From Apteryx mantelli (lineage: Eukaryota > Chordata > Aves > Apterygiformes > Apterygidae): a DNA stretch of 64,000 nucleotides. The stretch is from the NCBI RefSeq assembly GCF_036417845.1, contig NC_089978.1:162065962-162129961 (forward strand), in the 5' to 3' direction. How positions within the stretch are numbered: position 1 is the first letter of the stretch; every line of letters starts with the position of its first letter. A program made the translations under genes and the position numbers. Below, piece after piece: positions 27,301 through 51,179 of the stretch. The notes under the pieces are model-generated. The model did not search any database, was not told the DNA's origin, and saw nothing but the letters and a program-made list of their open reading frames with translations.

Positions 27301-30300
27301 CTCATGAAAAGCATCCTGTGCACTTGCAAAGAGGATGTACATGATTTCTCACCCCTGGCTGGGTGCTGACTCAGCCATTAGGTAAAAGCTGGGGAAGCCT
27401 CAGGGCTTTTCTCACTCATTCTAGTGCAATATTAATTTTTTGATTCCCTGGTAAACAAAAGTAACTGAAAAAGAAAATCATTTTTGTTTGATCCAAAAGA
27501 ATTTGTTTTTGTTTTGTTTTCCCACTGGAACCAAAAGCCTCCCTTAAATTTTTTCTTCCCTGAAGTGCAATGTTTTGGTTTGATCTCAGGATTTTTTTGA
27601 AGTCTTTTGTGAACTATACTGAAACAAAACCCAGCATTCTGAAACAAACTATTGAAATGTTTCCTGCTGAAAATGTCAATCATTTTCCCTTTTTTCCAAT
27701 CCATTCTCCTTTCTCACCTCCCAGACTAAACAATTTGATGCATTTGACATGAATTTACAGATTGTTCTAGATGACCCAAATATGCTTTATCAGCAAAAAA
27801 AAGTTTTGCTTGAAAAATAATCACCCAGCTCTATCCCAACTCGCCCTGGAAATTGCCTTCACTGGGAGTGTGGCCAGAGGGAGTTGTTTTAGGCTGTTGG
27901 AGGAAGCTTCTCTGCTTCAGACTCCCTTTAACACAGCTTGAATCCTTTTGGGCAAAGAGAACTTGGGCAAGCCAGGAACTTCCACCTGGTTATTTTCTCT
28001 TAGAGTATTTTATATGCATTTTTATTTGATCAGATGATTGTTATTTTAAACCTCAGCATCCATCCCAGCCAACTCTCTTCCACACTAGACTTTCCACTTG
28101 CAGGTTAGGGAGACAGGGAGGTTCGGACCTAACACTATGTCATTCAGGAAAAGTCCTCCAAGAGCCTTTACTGTCTGCACAACTGAGTATGTTCAAAAAA
28201 TTTTCTAAATTGCTTCATGTGCAGAACCTGCCTAGGGTCTAGATAAAGAAGGGCTCAAATCCTCCAGGATTGCCACAGCCCCTCTTCCTGACTCTCCCGC
28301 TCCAAGCAACACCGGGCTCTGCTGATGCAGGCTTATAGAAGTATGCTGGGAATTTCCTTAGAAGACTTCCCTACCTCTGCAGGCCTGCATTAATATTAGG
28401 AGTAATTAAATTATGAGTCTGGCTGGATTTGCTTTCCCTCAGCACCAATGGTAGAGCAGGGCAGAGCAGTAACTTTGATATTAGTGATTCAAGATGACAC
28501 TGCAGCTGACCCTTGGCTAGAGCTAAGATCAAACCAGAAAATTTTACAAGGGGAAGAGTAGTTGGTGATTACCTACTGCCTGTGTCTGCCCTGCACCCAT
28601 AAAGGGAGCTCAGCTAGCATGCTTAACAGACTCAGGCAACGCAATGCACCCACTTACTCAATGCATGTACAGGCACTGTGGAGTTGCTGTCACACTGCTT
28701 ACCAGTACTGAGCTTCACTCAGCTAAGCTGGACGCAGTTGTTTCTAAGCACGCAACTCACAGCAGCAGTTCCTGAACTAGGTATCAAGCCCTCAAGTAGG
28801 GTCATGAGCCTGGAAATGCAAGTGGTAGGGGAATCACCACTGAAGAAATGAAAGAAATTTAGCAATCGCTGGTCTGTGGTTTCTGGTTTTTGCTTTGGAC
28901 TGGCGGCTCCCATTTCTCCCTTGTTGATCCACTTGTTCTTGGCCTCATTGCTGGTTTGTTGGGCAGGAGCAGCACAGCCTGGATGCTCAGCAGGGCACTT
29001 GCTTGAGTGATGGTGACTTTCCCCAGCAGCTCGGTCAGCTCCTGATCATTGCACATGGTCTACTGCTGGTTGCAGGGGAGAGTTCTGGTCTCCCAGGCTG
29101 CCCTCCAAGTACTTCTTTTCTTTGTGTAACCTGCTAGCTTTAGCCTCCTCTCATGCTGTGACCTTCTCTTACAAAGAGAAGTTGAGGCTGCACATAGATA
29201 GATCCACTCTATATGTGAAGTTTTGTATGCCATGAAGGAGAGGTGTGCCAGCCTTCACCCTCCTTGTGATGGAGACAGTAGAAACCCTCAAAGTCCCCAT
29301 CACCAGCCTAACTTTCCTTCAGCTTCTGCCCTTTAACATGAATGCCTGTAGAGGGCAAAAGCAAAGTGGCACTTTTAGTGCTTCACACAAGCCTGGGTCC
29401 CGTATCCTCAAAACACAAAGGAATTGAGACATCTCTCTAGCACTGAACTCAAGGTGAGGGTCTGGCTCAGAGGGTCTGCTTTGTAGCCAGAGTACTATGA
29501 AAATTTTTTCTAAATTCTGTGGTGAATATTTGGAACTTTGTCCAGCTTACAAGCTTTTCTGCTCTCAATTTAGTTTGCAAAAAGGAATGAACCTAGTTCC
29601 TCCAGCAGTCACAGAAGTCGCACAAGACTCAAGGCTGCTGCACACTTGCAAGACTGACACTGAGCACAAGACCAGCTGGGACTGAGGTCTGGAGAGATGT
29701 ATCACTGTGCTCAGCATCGCACATACATGCAGAAGAGACGGTCCCTGAATCAGAGCTTGGTATGTAAATAGGAAAGACAGATAAAAGGTGAAAGGAAAGA
29801 AAGTGATTATCTCCATTGTGGATAGGGTACCAAGACACAGGATGATTTAATACTTGGTACAGGTTGGACAAGTCTATGGTAGGAACAGAGCGCTGAAAGC
29901 TGCTCTCTGGAGATGTACCTGAATGCCTCAGTCTTATACCTGATTTTCCTCTCCAGGAATTGTTCTGTGACAGAGGATTCACTTTCTGACAGAAGAATGG
30001 GGAGGAAAGAAGACAGCAATGGTGCTCTTCACTGCTATTGATAATCATCAAATAGTTTGAATTCCTGCCTGGGAGACAAGGAAATGAATATTTGTCTCAC
30101 AAACAAGGCTTCATGTTTCTCAGTCAAGATAAAACTTTTTCCTCATCCACTGACCATTAATGGAAGAGCTCACAGGGTCTGGCAGGAAGAGCAGCCAGAA
30201 GCATGTGTTTTCTGAACTAAAGGGATTTTTTAGATCTTGCCCAGGTCATCTGAAGTTCTGGGAATGAGACAGAATGGGATGGAGGGAAAAGGAGAATCTC

Positions 30301-30780
30301 CCTCCAGAGCAGCATGCAGCTCCTGGCACTCAAAGTGCTGGGAGAGGAAGGCTCTTGTATGAGCAGGGATTTCCCTCCCTGCTTTCCTGTCTGTGACCCT
30401 GGCTGGCTGGCACGAAGGACGCTGTAGCCATCCCTCCCATGCCACCAGCCCCTGCCCTCTCCAAACTCCAAGAGGCACCATAAGCAATCTCTGCTCCTTG
30501 TTTACTGCTCTGCTTGTCCAGGCAGCTGTGTGGGGAACAACGGCTAGCTGAGAAGACGGCAAGTCTGCTGGCATCCCCTTCAGCATACTCCTCTTCAGCT
30601 TCTTGCTTGTTCTGATGGTCCTGTCCCACCTGCAGCTGTTCCCTTTTTGACCATAGCATGCTCTCTCCTCTTTGATAGCAGAAGTTTCATCTTGCTGCGC
30701 ACCGCATGGGGGACTCCGGCCTGCCCCCAGGGTGGAAAAACCCTTGCGACAGCACAGTCAGGGAAACACAGGTTAGGGGC
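12330..30780. other. Long non-coding interval downstream of ASCL4
   Basis: About 18.4 kb in which I find no exon with convincing coding content. Most of it is ordinary AT-rich DNA. Two patches are richer in CpG and GC: about 14,800-15,015, with three AGGTCA-type half-sites, and about 22,400-22,760. The second carries open frames up to 222 codons that look compositional (no conserved motif, several overlapping frames). About 23,350-23,830 is AT-rich with many TAAT/ATTA words. A short (CCAAG)4-like run occurs near 19,420-19,440. Confidence 0.6.
27430..27840 (+). repeat. Possible ancient amniote interspersed repeat (diverged)
   Basis: The segment is dominated by runs such as TTTTGTTTTG, GAAACAAAAC and GCTGAAAATG and ends with an ACCCAGCTCTAT-like tail, a texture I associate with old amniote dispersed repeats. 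It is too diverged to assign to a family by eye. Confidence 0.3.
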
Positions 30781-30784
30781 AATG

Positions 30785-31335
30785 CTACTGGAAAGGACCT
30801 CTGGTCCTGGAAACAGTAGGTTAAAACATGAGCCAGCAGCATGCCTGGGCAGTGATGAAGACCAACAGCATCCTGGGCTGTATCAACAGGACCACTGCAA
30901 GTAGACTAAGGGCGGTGATGATCCTCCTCTGCTCAGTGCTTGTTACACCACATTTGGAATACTGCATCCAGTTTTGTGGACCCCCAAAACAAGGAAGATG
31001 TTGATAGACTTCAGTGAGGCCAGTGGACAGCCTCCCAGCTGCTCAAGGGCTGGAGCACTTGCCCTGTGAGGAGCAGCTGAGGGAGCTGGGCTTGTTCAGC
31101 CTGGACAAGAGATGGCTTTAGGGGGAAAATATATAAGTGAAAAAAGAAATCACTGTGAAGATAATTAAGCTAGACGAGGCTGCCCAAAGAGGTTGAGCAG
31201 TCTCCATCCTTGTAGGTTTTCAAAACCAGACCGGATAAAGCCTTGAGCAACCCAGTCTGATCTCAGAGCTGACCCTGCTCTAAGCAGGAGGTTGGACTAG
31301 AGACCTCCTGAGGTCCCTTCCTGCCGGAGTGTTTC
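30785..31335 (+). mobile_element. CR1 LINE remnant, 3' part of ORF2 plus 3' UTR
   Basis: The plus strand shows hallmark CR1 3' segments in order. They include an ATCCTGGGCTGTATCAACAG-type block, GTGATGATCCTCCTCTGCTC, TACTGCATCCAGTTTTGTGG, GGCTGGAGCACTTGCCCTGT, TTGTTCAGCCTGGACAAGAG, GCCCAAAGAGGTTGAGCAGT and GGTTGGACTAGAGACCTCCT. Several stops and indels break the reverse-transcriptase frame. The part normally lying between the LFSLEK-like block and the GLPR-like block is mostly missing (around 31,115-31,175). CR1 is the dominant LINE of birds and typically 5'-truncated, as here. Confidence 0.9.
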
Positions 31336-34300
31336 TGCGCTGTTGGTGTGCCTGGCAGCTGCATAGGGTCTTGGAGGAGGAGAGTACTTGGTGCTGCCCG
31401 GCAGCCCCACATCCTGTGCTCCTCAGGGGTGCCCCCAAGCAAAGGCACCCTACTGCCAGCAGAGTCCCCACACTCTGGCCTTGTGCTGGGCAAAGGGGTT
31501 TCCATGGGCGGAAGTGACAGATTGCAGGATTGAATTCCTCAACCACAAATGGGCTACAGGCTCTGCAGACACACAGGGACTTATGGCAGGAAGGAAATGG
31601 ACAAAATCCTTTCTGGGATAGACTCAAAATGCACAGCCTAAATTGAGAAGAAGGTGCTTGTCATGTCCTTTTTTGTCTCTGCCTGAAAAAAAATGCCTTA
31701 TGAGAGGTGAATGGAGAAAATCCCTGTAGCAACAGCTACAACATAAATACCTTCCAGGGAAAAAGTAATTTACAGTAATTTTTTTTTCTTCTTCATCCAA
31801 GAAGTGGTTAAGGATTTGGCAGGGAAACAGTGGAGGAACTGATCACTCCATCTATGATTTTAAAGCTTGATAAATTGTCTGTGAATGCCACAAATTTATA
31901 GCCCAACAATAATAAGCATTAGTCAAAAATAAAATAACCCACTTTCTATTTTTTTAAAGATTAAAAGCATAAATAGGTTACAATTCTCAAATGCTAAGAG
32001 CTCAGTAACCAGGTGATTTATCAGTAAGGCGTTCTTCCAGCAGGGAAACCCAGCTTTTTGTTCTGGCTGGAACTCTAAAAAGGGTAACAAAAAGTTACGG
32101 GATGTAACTATTATTGGCAGTACAATATGGAGCTTCTTACCTGAGGACTGAAATAGAAATATAGCCCAGTGCTGGTATTCCAAGACCTGCATACTGTAAC
32201 TCTGATGGCTCCTGGTCACTTCCTAGCAGGGATCCAGCTGCCCACAGGTTTCCAGAAACCCATGCTAAAGCTTGTAGTATTGGAAGAAAAACTTTCTGGA
32301 AAGCTGTCAAACAACTCAAGAGTTAAAAGTCTGGTTAGGTGCTGGTGGCTGGTCTAAGGTTGTGGGCTGGTCTCGGTCACCATCAGGAGCTGTTCTTTGG
32401 GAGTCAGCGGTGCCGCTGCTTTTGTGGCGAGCAGAGCATTGCATTGCCCATGGCAGCTACTTCTTGTTCACAAGGGACCACCCACCAAGTAAGGCGAAAA
32501 GCACCTTTGGGGTGCTAGTGCTGACATAGTAGAGGTAAGGCCAAGCTTTAAGCAATCCCTAACACACTCTAGGATAGAAAGGATTCAGAGATCCAGAGGT
32601 TTCCTCTTCCATTATTTCAAGTACTGTATTTGCTTGCTTTTCATCTTCCTTTTTCCCCCTCCAATTTTGTCATAAAACCCTAATGTCTTGTCCTCAAGCA
32701 TGTATACTCAACTACCAGCAGCCTACTGTTCTTACTAGGCAACTCTGCTACTAGTGTGCTCAGGTTTGATAATCTCCTACCACTTAATTGACTCAAGTAA
32801 TAAGCTGCTGTTCTAATGCATTAAGGTTTGGACCTTATCACGCACACACCTACAACCATATCTTCACCTCCAGGAGCTACACCCCTCCCTCCCCTGGGGC
32901 TCCCACAGGCCCCCCTCCCCATTTATTCCTTCTCCCAGCTCTTGATGCATGGCATGGAGAACAGGTTCCCCAAGTTTGCACTTCAAAGGGGAAGAGCAGA
33001 AAGCCTGACTTCCCACTGCACGCTGTTGGACTGAGAACAGAAGCAGCCCAGACTCCCTGCCTTGATTCCCTAACTCAAAGCACAGCTTGCGCAGGGAGAA
33101 AAGGGGTTGGTGCCTCAGTTTCCTCAGCCACTGAGGCAGGAGAGAAAGAGGAGGAAAACGCTTCCCTCCCTTTTGACCGCACCACAAGGACAATGTGATT
33201 AACATTTGTGTCATGTTCATGTGTGCTGGGCAAAGCCAAGCCCAAGTGGAAAGCATGTTGTTGGTTATAGCTCACTTGGGGGTGTGGAGGGGGAGAAATA
33301 ATCCAGGCTTCTCCTGGCACCTCCGTTTAGGAAAAGGCTCCATCATAAGGCTGACTCAAACACCATAGTATCTAGGTGAGGGCAGCCCAGTCCCTGCACT
33401 CTTACTTTTGCTAAGCTTGTAAATGTTAGATTAAATGCTGGCAAAAAACTCCGTTTCCCTTTCCTGGTCCTAATCTCTGCAATTAAGGCTGGTGATTATT
33501 TTGGTTTCTAAGTTTTATATACAAAACAAACTGAAGCACAGTCTTCTGGGCTTTGGGAATGAGCATGCAGTAATATGGGGATGTACTCAATGTTACTAAA
33601 GGCAGCAGCAGCAGGCTGGGGATTAGCCTAACAGTGCCCAAGAAGCCTAGTTGCACCTTTGCCTTGGCAATTCACAGGGCGTTTCTGTGCTGTCTGCTCT
33701 CATGCCTTCCTCCGCTCTCACACCACTCAGTGCTCCCCCAGCTGCAGGGAACAAAAGGGCAGGGAATGACCCCCCACCCTCCTCTTAGATCACAGAGGGG
33801 GAAAAAAGCAGAAAGTACAAACATCTGAAACATGAAGTAATTCTTGGTGTTCTGTGGGCACCAGGACGTTACCTTCTTCCTCTCCTTCCCACTGCAGGAG
33901 GGACAAAGCACCTGCAGCAGACACGTTAAGCCCCACATCACCTCTGGCTGGGGAACTGCAAAGCTCCTGTTTCTTTTCTGCCATAAGCCTCCCACTGCCA
34001 CCTCTCTAGGCAGAAAACCAGGGGCGCTAGCAATCAAAACCACTGAAGCTGGGATGGAGCTCAAGAGCACAAAGCAAATGCAAGCTACAGGCAGGGCCTG
34101 CTGCTTAATTGAAATCTTCCTTCTGAAAGCAGGAGAGCGTGTTGGCACATGCTGCAGGAGGGATATTGCTTTGTCTGATTGCTTTGAAGATTTGGGGGTG
34201 GAGAGGGAAGAGAAGAGGCCAGTTAAGTGTGTTTATGTTTGAGAGGAACAAAGGAGAGTGGAGGAGAGGCCGGGTTGCCTGTGCCAGAGATGTGTCAGAG

Positions 34301-36740
34301 ATCACTTGTTCCTCCTGGGCCAGAACAGCCCAGGGACCACCAGTGGAGGAGGAAGCAGTGTGTGTGAGGAGCAGCACTTAAAACAGGGAGGGGAAAGATG
34401 TAACAGAGAACCCCCTTCCCCCAAGACGCTTAGGATGGCAATAAACATGACGCACATTAGATGCTGGGCTCCCAAGCAGTGGGGAGCCCAATACAGTGCA
34501 AATACAGCACAGCAGATACACTGCAAGCATGTGCCTTCTAGGGTCCAGTTAACTATTGGCTTTCCTTGAGGGAGGGTAAGTTAAGGAAGTCAGGGAGCCC
34601 TGGAGCAGACAAACATCCAAGTTGATCCAAATCAAAAGATCAGGGCCATCAGCTACCCCTCAGCTCTGCCATCCACGATGGCAAACAGCTCACCAGCTCC
34701 CCCCCATTTCCAACACAACAAAGAGGAACTGCCTTCCCTGGGGGAGCTCTCCCACGGCCAAGGGCCTGGCCAGGGCCTTCACACTGCATGAGGGCAAATA
34801 GCATCCCCAGCAGCTGTGCTTAGAGGATTCCTTTTCAGTCACTTGCCACCATACATAAACCCGATGTACTTTTCTTGTTAGCTGTTTAATGCTACACTAA
34901 CGGTGACAGAAACAGCATCTGCACAAGCCTCCCGAGCACACCACGAACAGTTAGCTCCTGGCAAGAGAGGAAGCACTCATCCACGCTTGCTGTAGCTGCA
35001 CAGCACTAGTCCCTGCAGCAACCCTTGTGAGCACAGACAGAGGAAGGTGCCACTGAAGCAATATCCAGAGATGATAGCTTCTACTTCCTAGAGCCAGGAA
35101 TAGCTTTGTTTTGGCAAGACCAATCGTTAAGTTAAACCATGTAGTTCTCTAGCACTGAGTAACATAAATGCAGCAAGCTATTTGTTCTCTCTTAATGCAG
35201 AGCTCTGCATCCAAAGACTGAATCAACTATGGTTAGGCAGAAAATAGAATGCCTGCTGTTGGACAGATGTGTTCAACAGCTCCAAGGGTGTGGCATAAAC
35301 CCAAATCTACCTACCTATGGCTTCCTACAGAAAAGGAAAGAAAAAAAAAAGTTATCCACCAAAGCCTTTTTAGTCTTTTGGGGAAGGAAGGGAAGCACGT
35401 CATACTTTAACAGATATTTCTGAGTTCTCAGTAACCTTCCATGGGAACAGAGATGGCTCAATAACCACCACATAGGCTGTTTCGTGTTGCTGAGATGTTT
35501 CTACAGATTTACCTGTATTTCAGCATATGAATTTTAATGCCTCCTCCCTTATCTACATTATTTATTCCAATTACTTAAAAAAAAAACAGATTAAAAAAAG
35601 AGCCATTGCACAGTCCTATTTGGAGAACATGGACGAACCCGAATTGGAACACCATCCCAGTTTAAATCCTATGTTTTACCTTGAAATTTGTACAGTTGAT
35701 AGAAGAACTGAGAAACACCTTACACATTTTACTCTTACTTTTTTGGGGACAAGGGGAATTAGGAAACCAGCACTCACTTCTGTACCGCTCAAAATATACC
35801 CCAAACTAGTACTGGTTTGGTAACAGGAAATGAAAATTGTCAGCACTTACTGCATTCATGAGTTAATGTTCGGAAGAGACTTAACGCATGTATATGAGAG
35901 AGTACCTATGTGGTACAGAGGATTTCTGATTATTTTCAGAAACTGAAATTTGTCTACTGTTGTCATAATGGCAACAGTAGGTAAAAGCTGAAAGGGGAAC
36001 TGTTCCAGAAATGCTTCTTTGTTTTTAAATACGAATGTTTTAAGAATTCCCTTGCATTCCACATCAGAGAGTCTGCAGTATTTATAGACAGAAAAGGCTA
36101 AATGGAACTAACAATCCTGCATAAGATTGAGATGAACATTTTGTTTTTCAGTCACTGGTTCCATAAGCACTTGCACATTTTTAAATGAAATGATTTTTGA
36201 TGAAATTCAGCAAGTCTGACTCAGACCTCAGAGATGTCGATCTGGAGCAATTCCACTAAGATAGCAGAAGAAAGCAAGACACAGTCTCTTTAAAGTCAGA
36301 TCTACTAGTAGTCACAGCAGTCCCTATTACAGCACATACTGCTTCTGAACCTGTAACAATGCAATTTTTGAACTTAGGAAACCAATAAACTGATTATAAC
36401 TGTAAAATGCCATTACACATTCTGAGATCAACAGGATTTTGCTAAGATTCTAGATCTGAAAGGATGTTTCCCCCAAAAGGTGCTTGACTGTCAAAGCCCA
36501 TCCACCAGTATCTGCTCCTTTTGCATGGGAGTCCTTGGCAGGGCTGCACTCTTGCTTTGAGGTTTTATTTTCCTCTGCCTGCCCTCTTGTGTCCACATAT
36601 AGGCTTACAGTCAAGCTTCATCCCCTACCCAGCTAGATGGAACCAGCAGTCACAAGATGTGTTGGATTCCAAGCTGGTACTCATACTTAACAGGACAACA
36701 GACATTTTGGCAACATAATAAAGACAACACAGACATGCTA
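31336..36740. other. Intergenic DNA between the CR1 copy and RTCB
   Basis: About 5.4 kb with no recognisable exon or RNA gene. Open frames reach about 158 codons but lie on both strands over the same moderately GC-rich stretches (32.8-34.4 kb) and show no family motif. The right part (about 35-36.7 kb) is AT-rich and may include distal RTCB 3' UTR. Confidence 0.55.
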
Positions 36741-36758
36741 CAGTGTCTATCTTCCCAT

Positions 36759-36764
36759 TTTATT
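36759..36764 (-). terminator. Candidate distal RTCB polyadenylation signal
   Basis: AATAAA on the minus strand lies about 990 bp after the RTCB stop codon. I saw no canonical AATAAA between the stop and this position on that strand, so it is a reasonable but unproven 3' end. A non-canonical signal closer to the stop would be an alternative. Confidence 0.3.
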
Positions 36765-37749
36765 TATAAGTCCCCCACATATTTCAATTTTGATGGTCAG
36801 CCCCCCGCTCCAGTCTTAGTTAATGAACATGAAAGAAAAATAATTGGCTGAGAGCAGTCAAACCATATTGAGTCTGACCTTGCAATTGGACTCAAATCAG
36901 AGAGCTGCAGGACACAGTGAGCAATACTATCTGATCCAACTTTTACATGCTTAGGCCTTTGTAAAATGTTGGATTAGCACTTCTCTGTCAGTTGTTAAGT
37001 AACAACTTTTTACAGGGCAAACAAAACCTTTCAAAGCAACATATTCAATCCTACTTGCATTTCCACAAGATTTTGTGGAATACCTTCCTGTACTGAGTCA
37101 GTACAGCAAGTGATGTGTTAAAGGGGACAGGGTGGGGGAAGAGGAGAGGACTGTGCCTCAAGCCTAGCTAGTCCCTCTCAACTGGGAGACCACTCCCAAC
37201 TTGGTATTTCTTACTCAATTACCACAAAACACACAGCGATATAGACCATGCATAGAACCATCTGCAAAAAGAGCAACCTCTCCCTGCCCCAAAGTGCTAT
37301 ACCCTGCCTACCAGAGTACTTCTACATGCAGAAAGAGTTCCAGGCCCTCAGGTGTGGAGACAGCAGATCTGGTTCATACGCCCTCTTTGCTGAAGGAGGT
37401 GGTCTTGCAGCATAGCAATTAGTGACAACTTGGGTAAGTCTGAAGTCCCACCAGTGGAATCATCAGGCACAGTTGGGGCAAAGGACTGCATACAAAACCA
37501 GAACTGGTTTTTTTGCTCTTTCATCATGAGAAAAGAGCATCATATAAAAAAGAAGGTGGAAGGGGGGGGGCATTAATTATGTCTAGGAGTGGTTAAAGAT
37601 AGGGGCATCCTCAATTGCCTGTATTTCCAGAACAGGGATGTGATATCTGAGCATCCTACAGAGTCCAAGAGGTGCGGGAAGATGATGGTTCTAGTCAGTT
37701 TTGTGGAAGGCCTGGAGATGTCAGTAGGTTTCTGCTGCCTTGTCAGTTC

Positions 37750-49838
<12,089 letters not shown>

Positions 49839-50870
49839 GGCGGCGCTGCTCCCCGCCCGCTCCCGCCCGGCGGCCCCCCGTCAAAGCGCTCCGGCCGTCC
49901 GCACCCGGCCAAGGAGGATGAACCAGCCGCGCGGACGGTGGCCGCCGAGGGCCACGCCACCTCCGGAACGGAAGAAGCCGAGAGAAGCCGCCGAGGGTCA
50001 AACCTCCTCCGCTGCGCTCCGGGGGGCGGTGAGCCGGCGGCGGCTCCGCCCCGCCCCGCGGATGCCCCCGCCCCCTGGCGGCGCCGGGCGCTGCGGCACG
50101 GCCGGGCCGTCTAACGGCCGCGCCGGCGCTGCGGCCCGAGCCCGGGGCTTTACCCATTCAATAAAAACGCTTTGTGAGATTAAACCGGCTTCTTGTGCCT
50201 TGAGGCTTCAGAGGAAGCCCCTCGTTTCGCAGCAGCCGCTTCCCGTTCCCCTCTCTTGCCCCTGAGGGCACAGAAGCCCTGTGGCTCCCTCCAACGCCCT
50301 CAGCTCGGGCCGTCTGGGCAGCGGCCAAAGCTGAGGGGGAGATGCAGTGCAATGCAGCGAAGCCTGGAGACCGTCCAGCATGGCAGGGATGCAGAGCTGA
50401 GCTCTTCCCCGGCCCCAGGGCGAGAAGGGGAGTGCTGCCACGGGGCGCACTGCTGTGAGCCTCCCTGCCTCAGGCCTCCCTGCCTCTCACTATGGTGGGG
50501 CCAAAGGAAGACGAGTTTGTGAGCTGCTGCCTTGTCCCTCACGCTGGGTGTGACCTTTGGGCTGGCTGTGCTGAAGAAACAGAAGTGTTTTTTTCATGTG
50601 GCTGTGGCTAACACAAGCTACGCATCTGGGTGCGCAGCCCCAGTGCAGACAGGGGCGGTTTTGACCTGGACGTGCTCTGCTACGGGGGGGGGGGAGGAAC
50701 AGTTTGCCCACCTACAGTCACCACATTCAGAAGGAAGTTATTTAAGATTGGTACAGTAGAAATATAAGATTAACGGGAGTGTCTGCCCTAGCTGCATTTT
50801 GACATTGCATTTTTCCTTCTCTTGGGAGGGGGGGAAAAAAAAGTGCACCTTTCTGGAAGTATATAAAGAT

Positions 50871-50876
50871 TTTATT
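50871..50876 (-). terminator. Candidate BPIFC polyadenylation signal
   Basis: AATAAA on the minus strand lies about 305 bp after the BPIFC stop codon, and a U-rich stretch follows downstream (minus-strand T-run near 50,833-50,841). This gives a 3' UTR of about 320 nt ending close to 50,850, just short of the RTCB promoter island. Confidence 0.6.
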
Positions 50877-51179
50877 TGAAGAGAGGCATTAATCTTACAA
50901 AAACACAGTTTTGCATCAGTAAAAAAAAAAAACAACCCAGAATAAATAATGCCAAATGTGTCATATGTTTTCCTCTGAGTCTCTGCTTGTTACCACTGTT
51001 GCACAGCCTTAATTAAACATTCCGTAAGCCTCCTTTGGGCTTTCTCCCCCTCCACAAACCAGGACATCACTCTTGCCAGGGCTCAAGTTACACATTTCAG
51101 CAGAATGGGACTGTGCCTAGCCTTCAGAGTCACATTATTGATTTGAAGTTTGTGATTAACAAATGGTCTCTCTCCTCCT

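Noticed and set aside
32788-34569. Several overlapping frames of 90-158 codons on both strands
   Set aside because: They have no recognisable motif, no consistent strand and no splice-linked partners. They were treated as chance frames in moderately GC-rich DNA.
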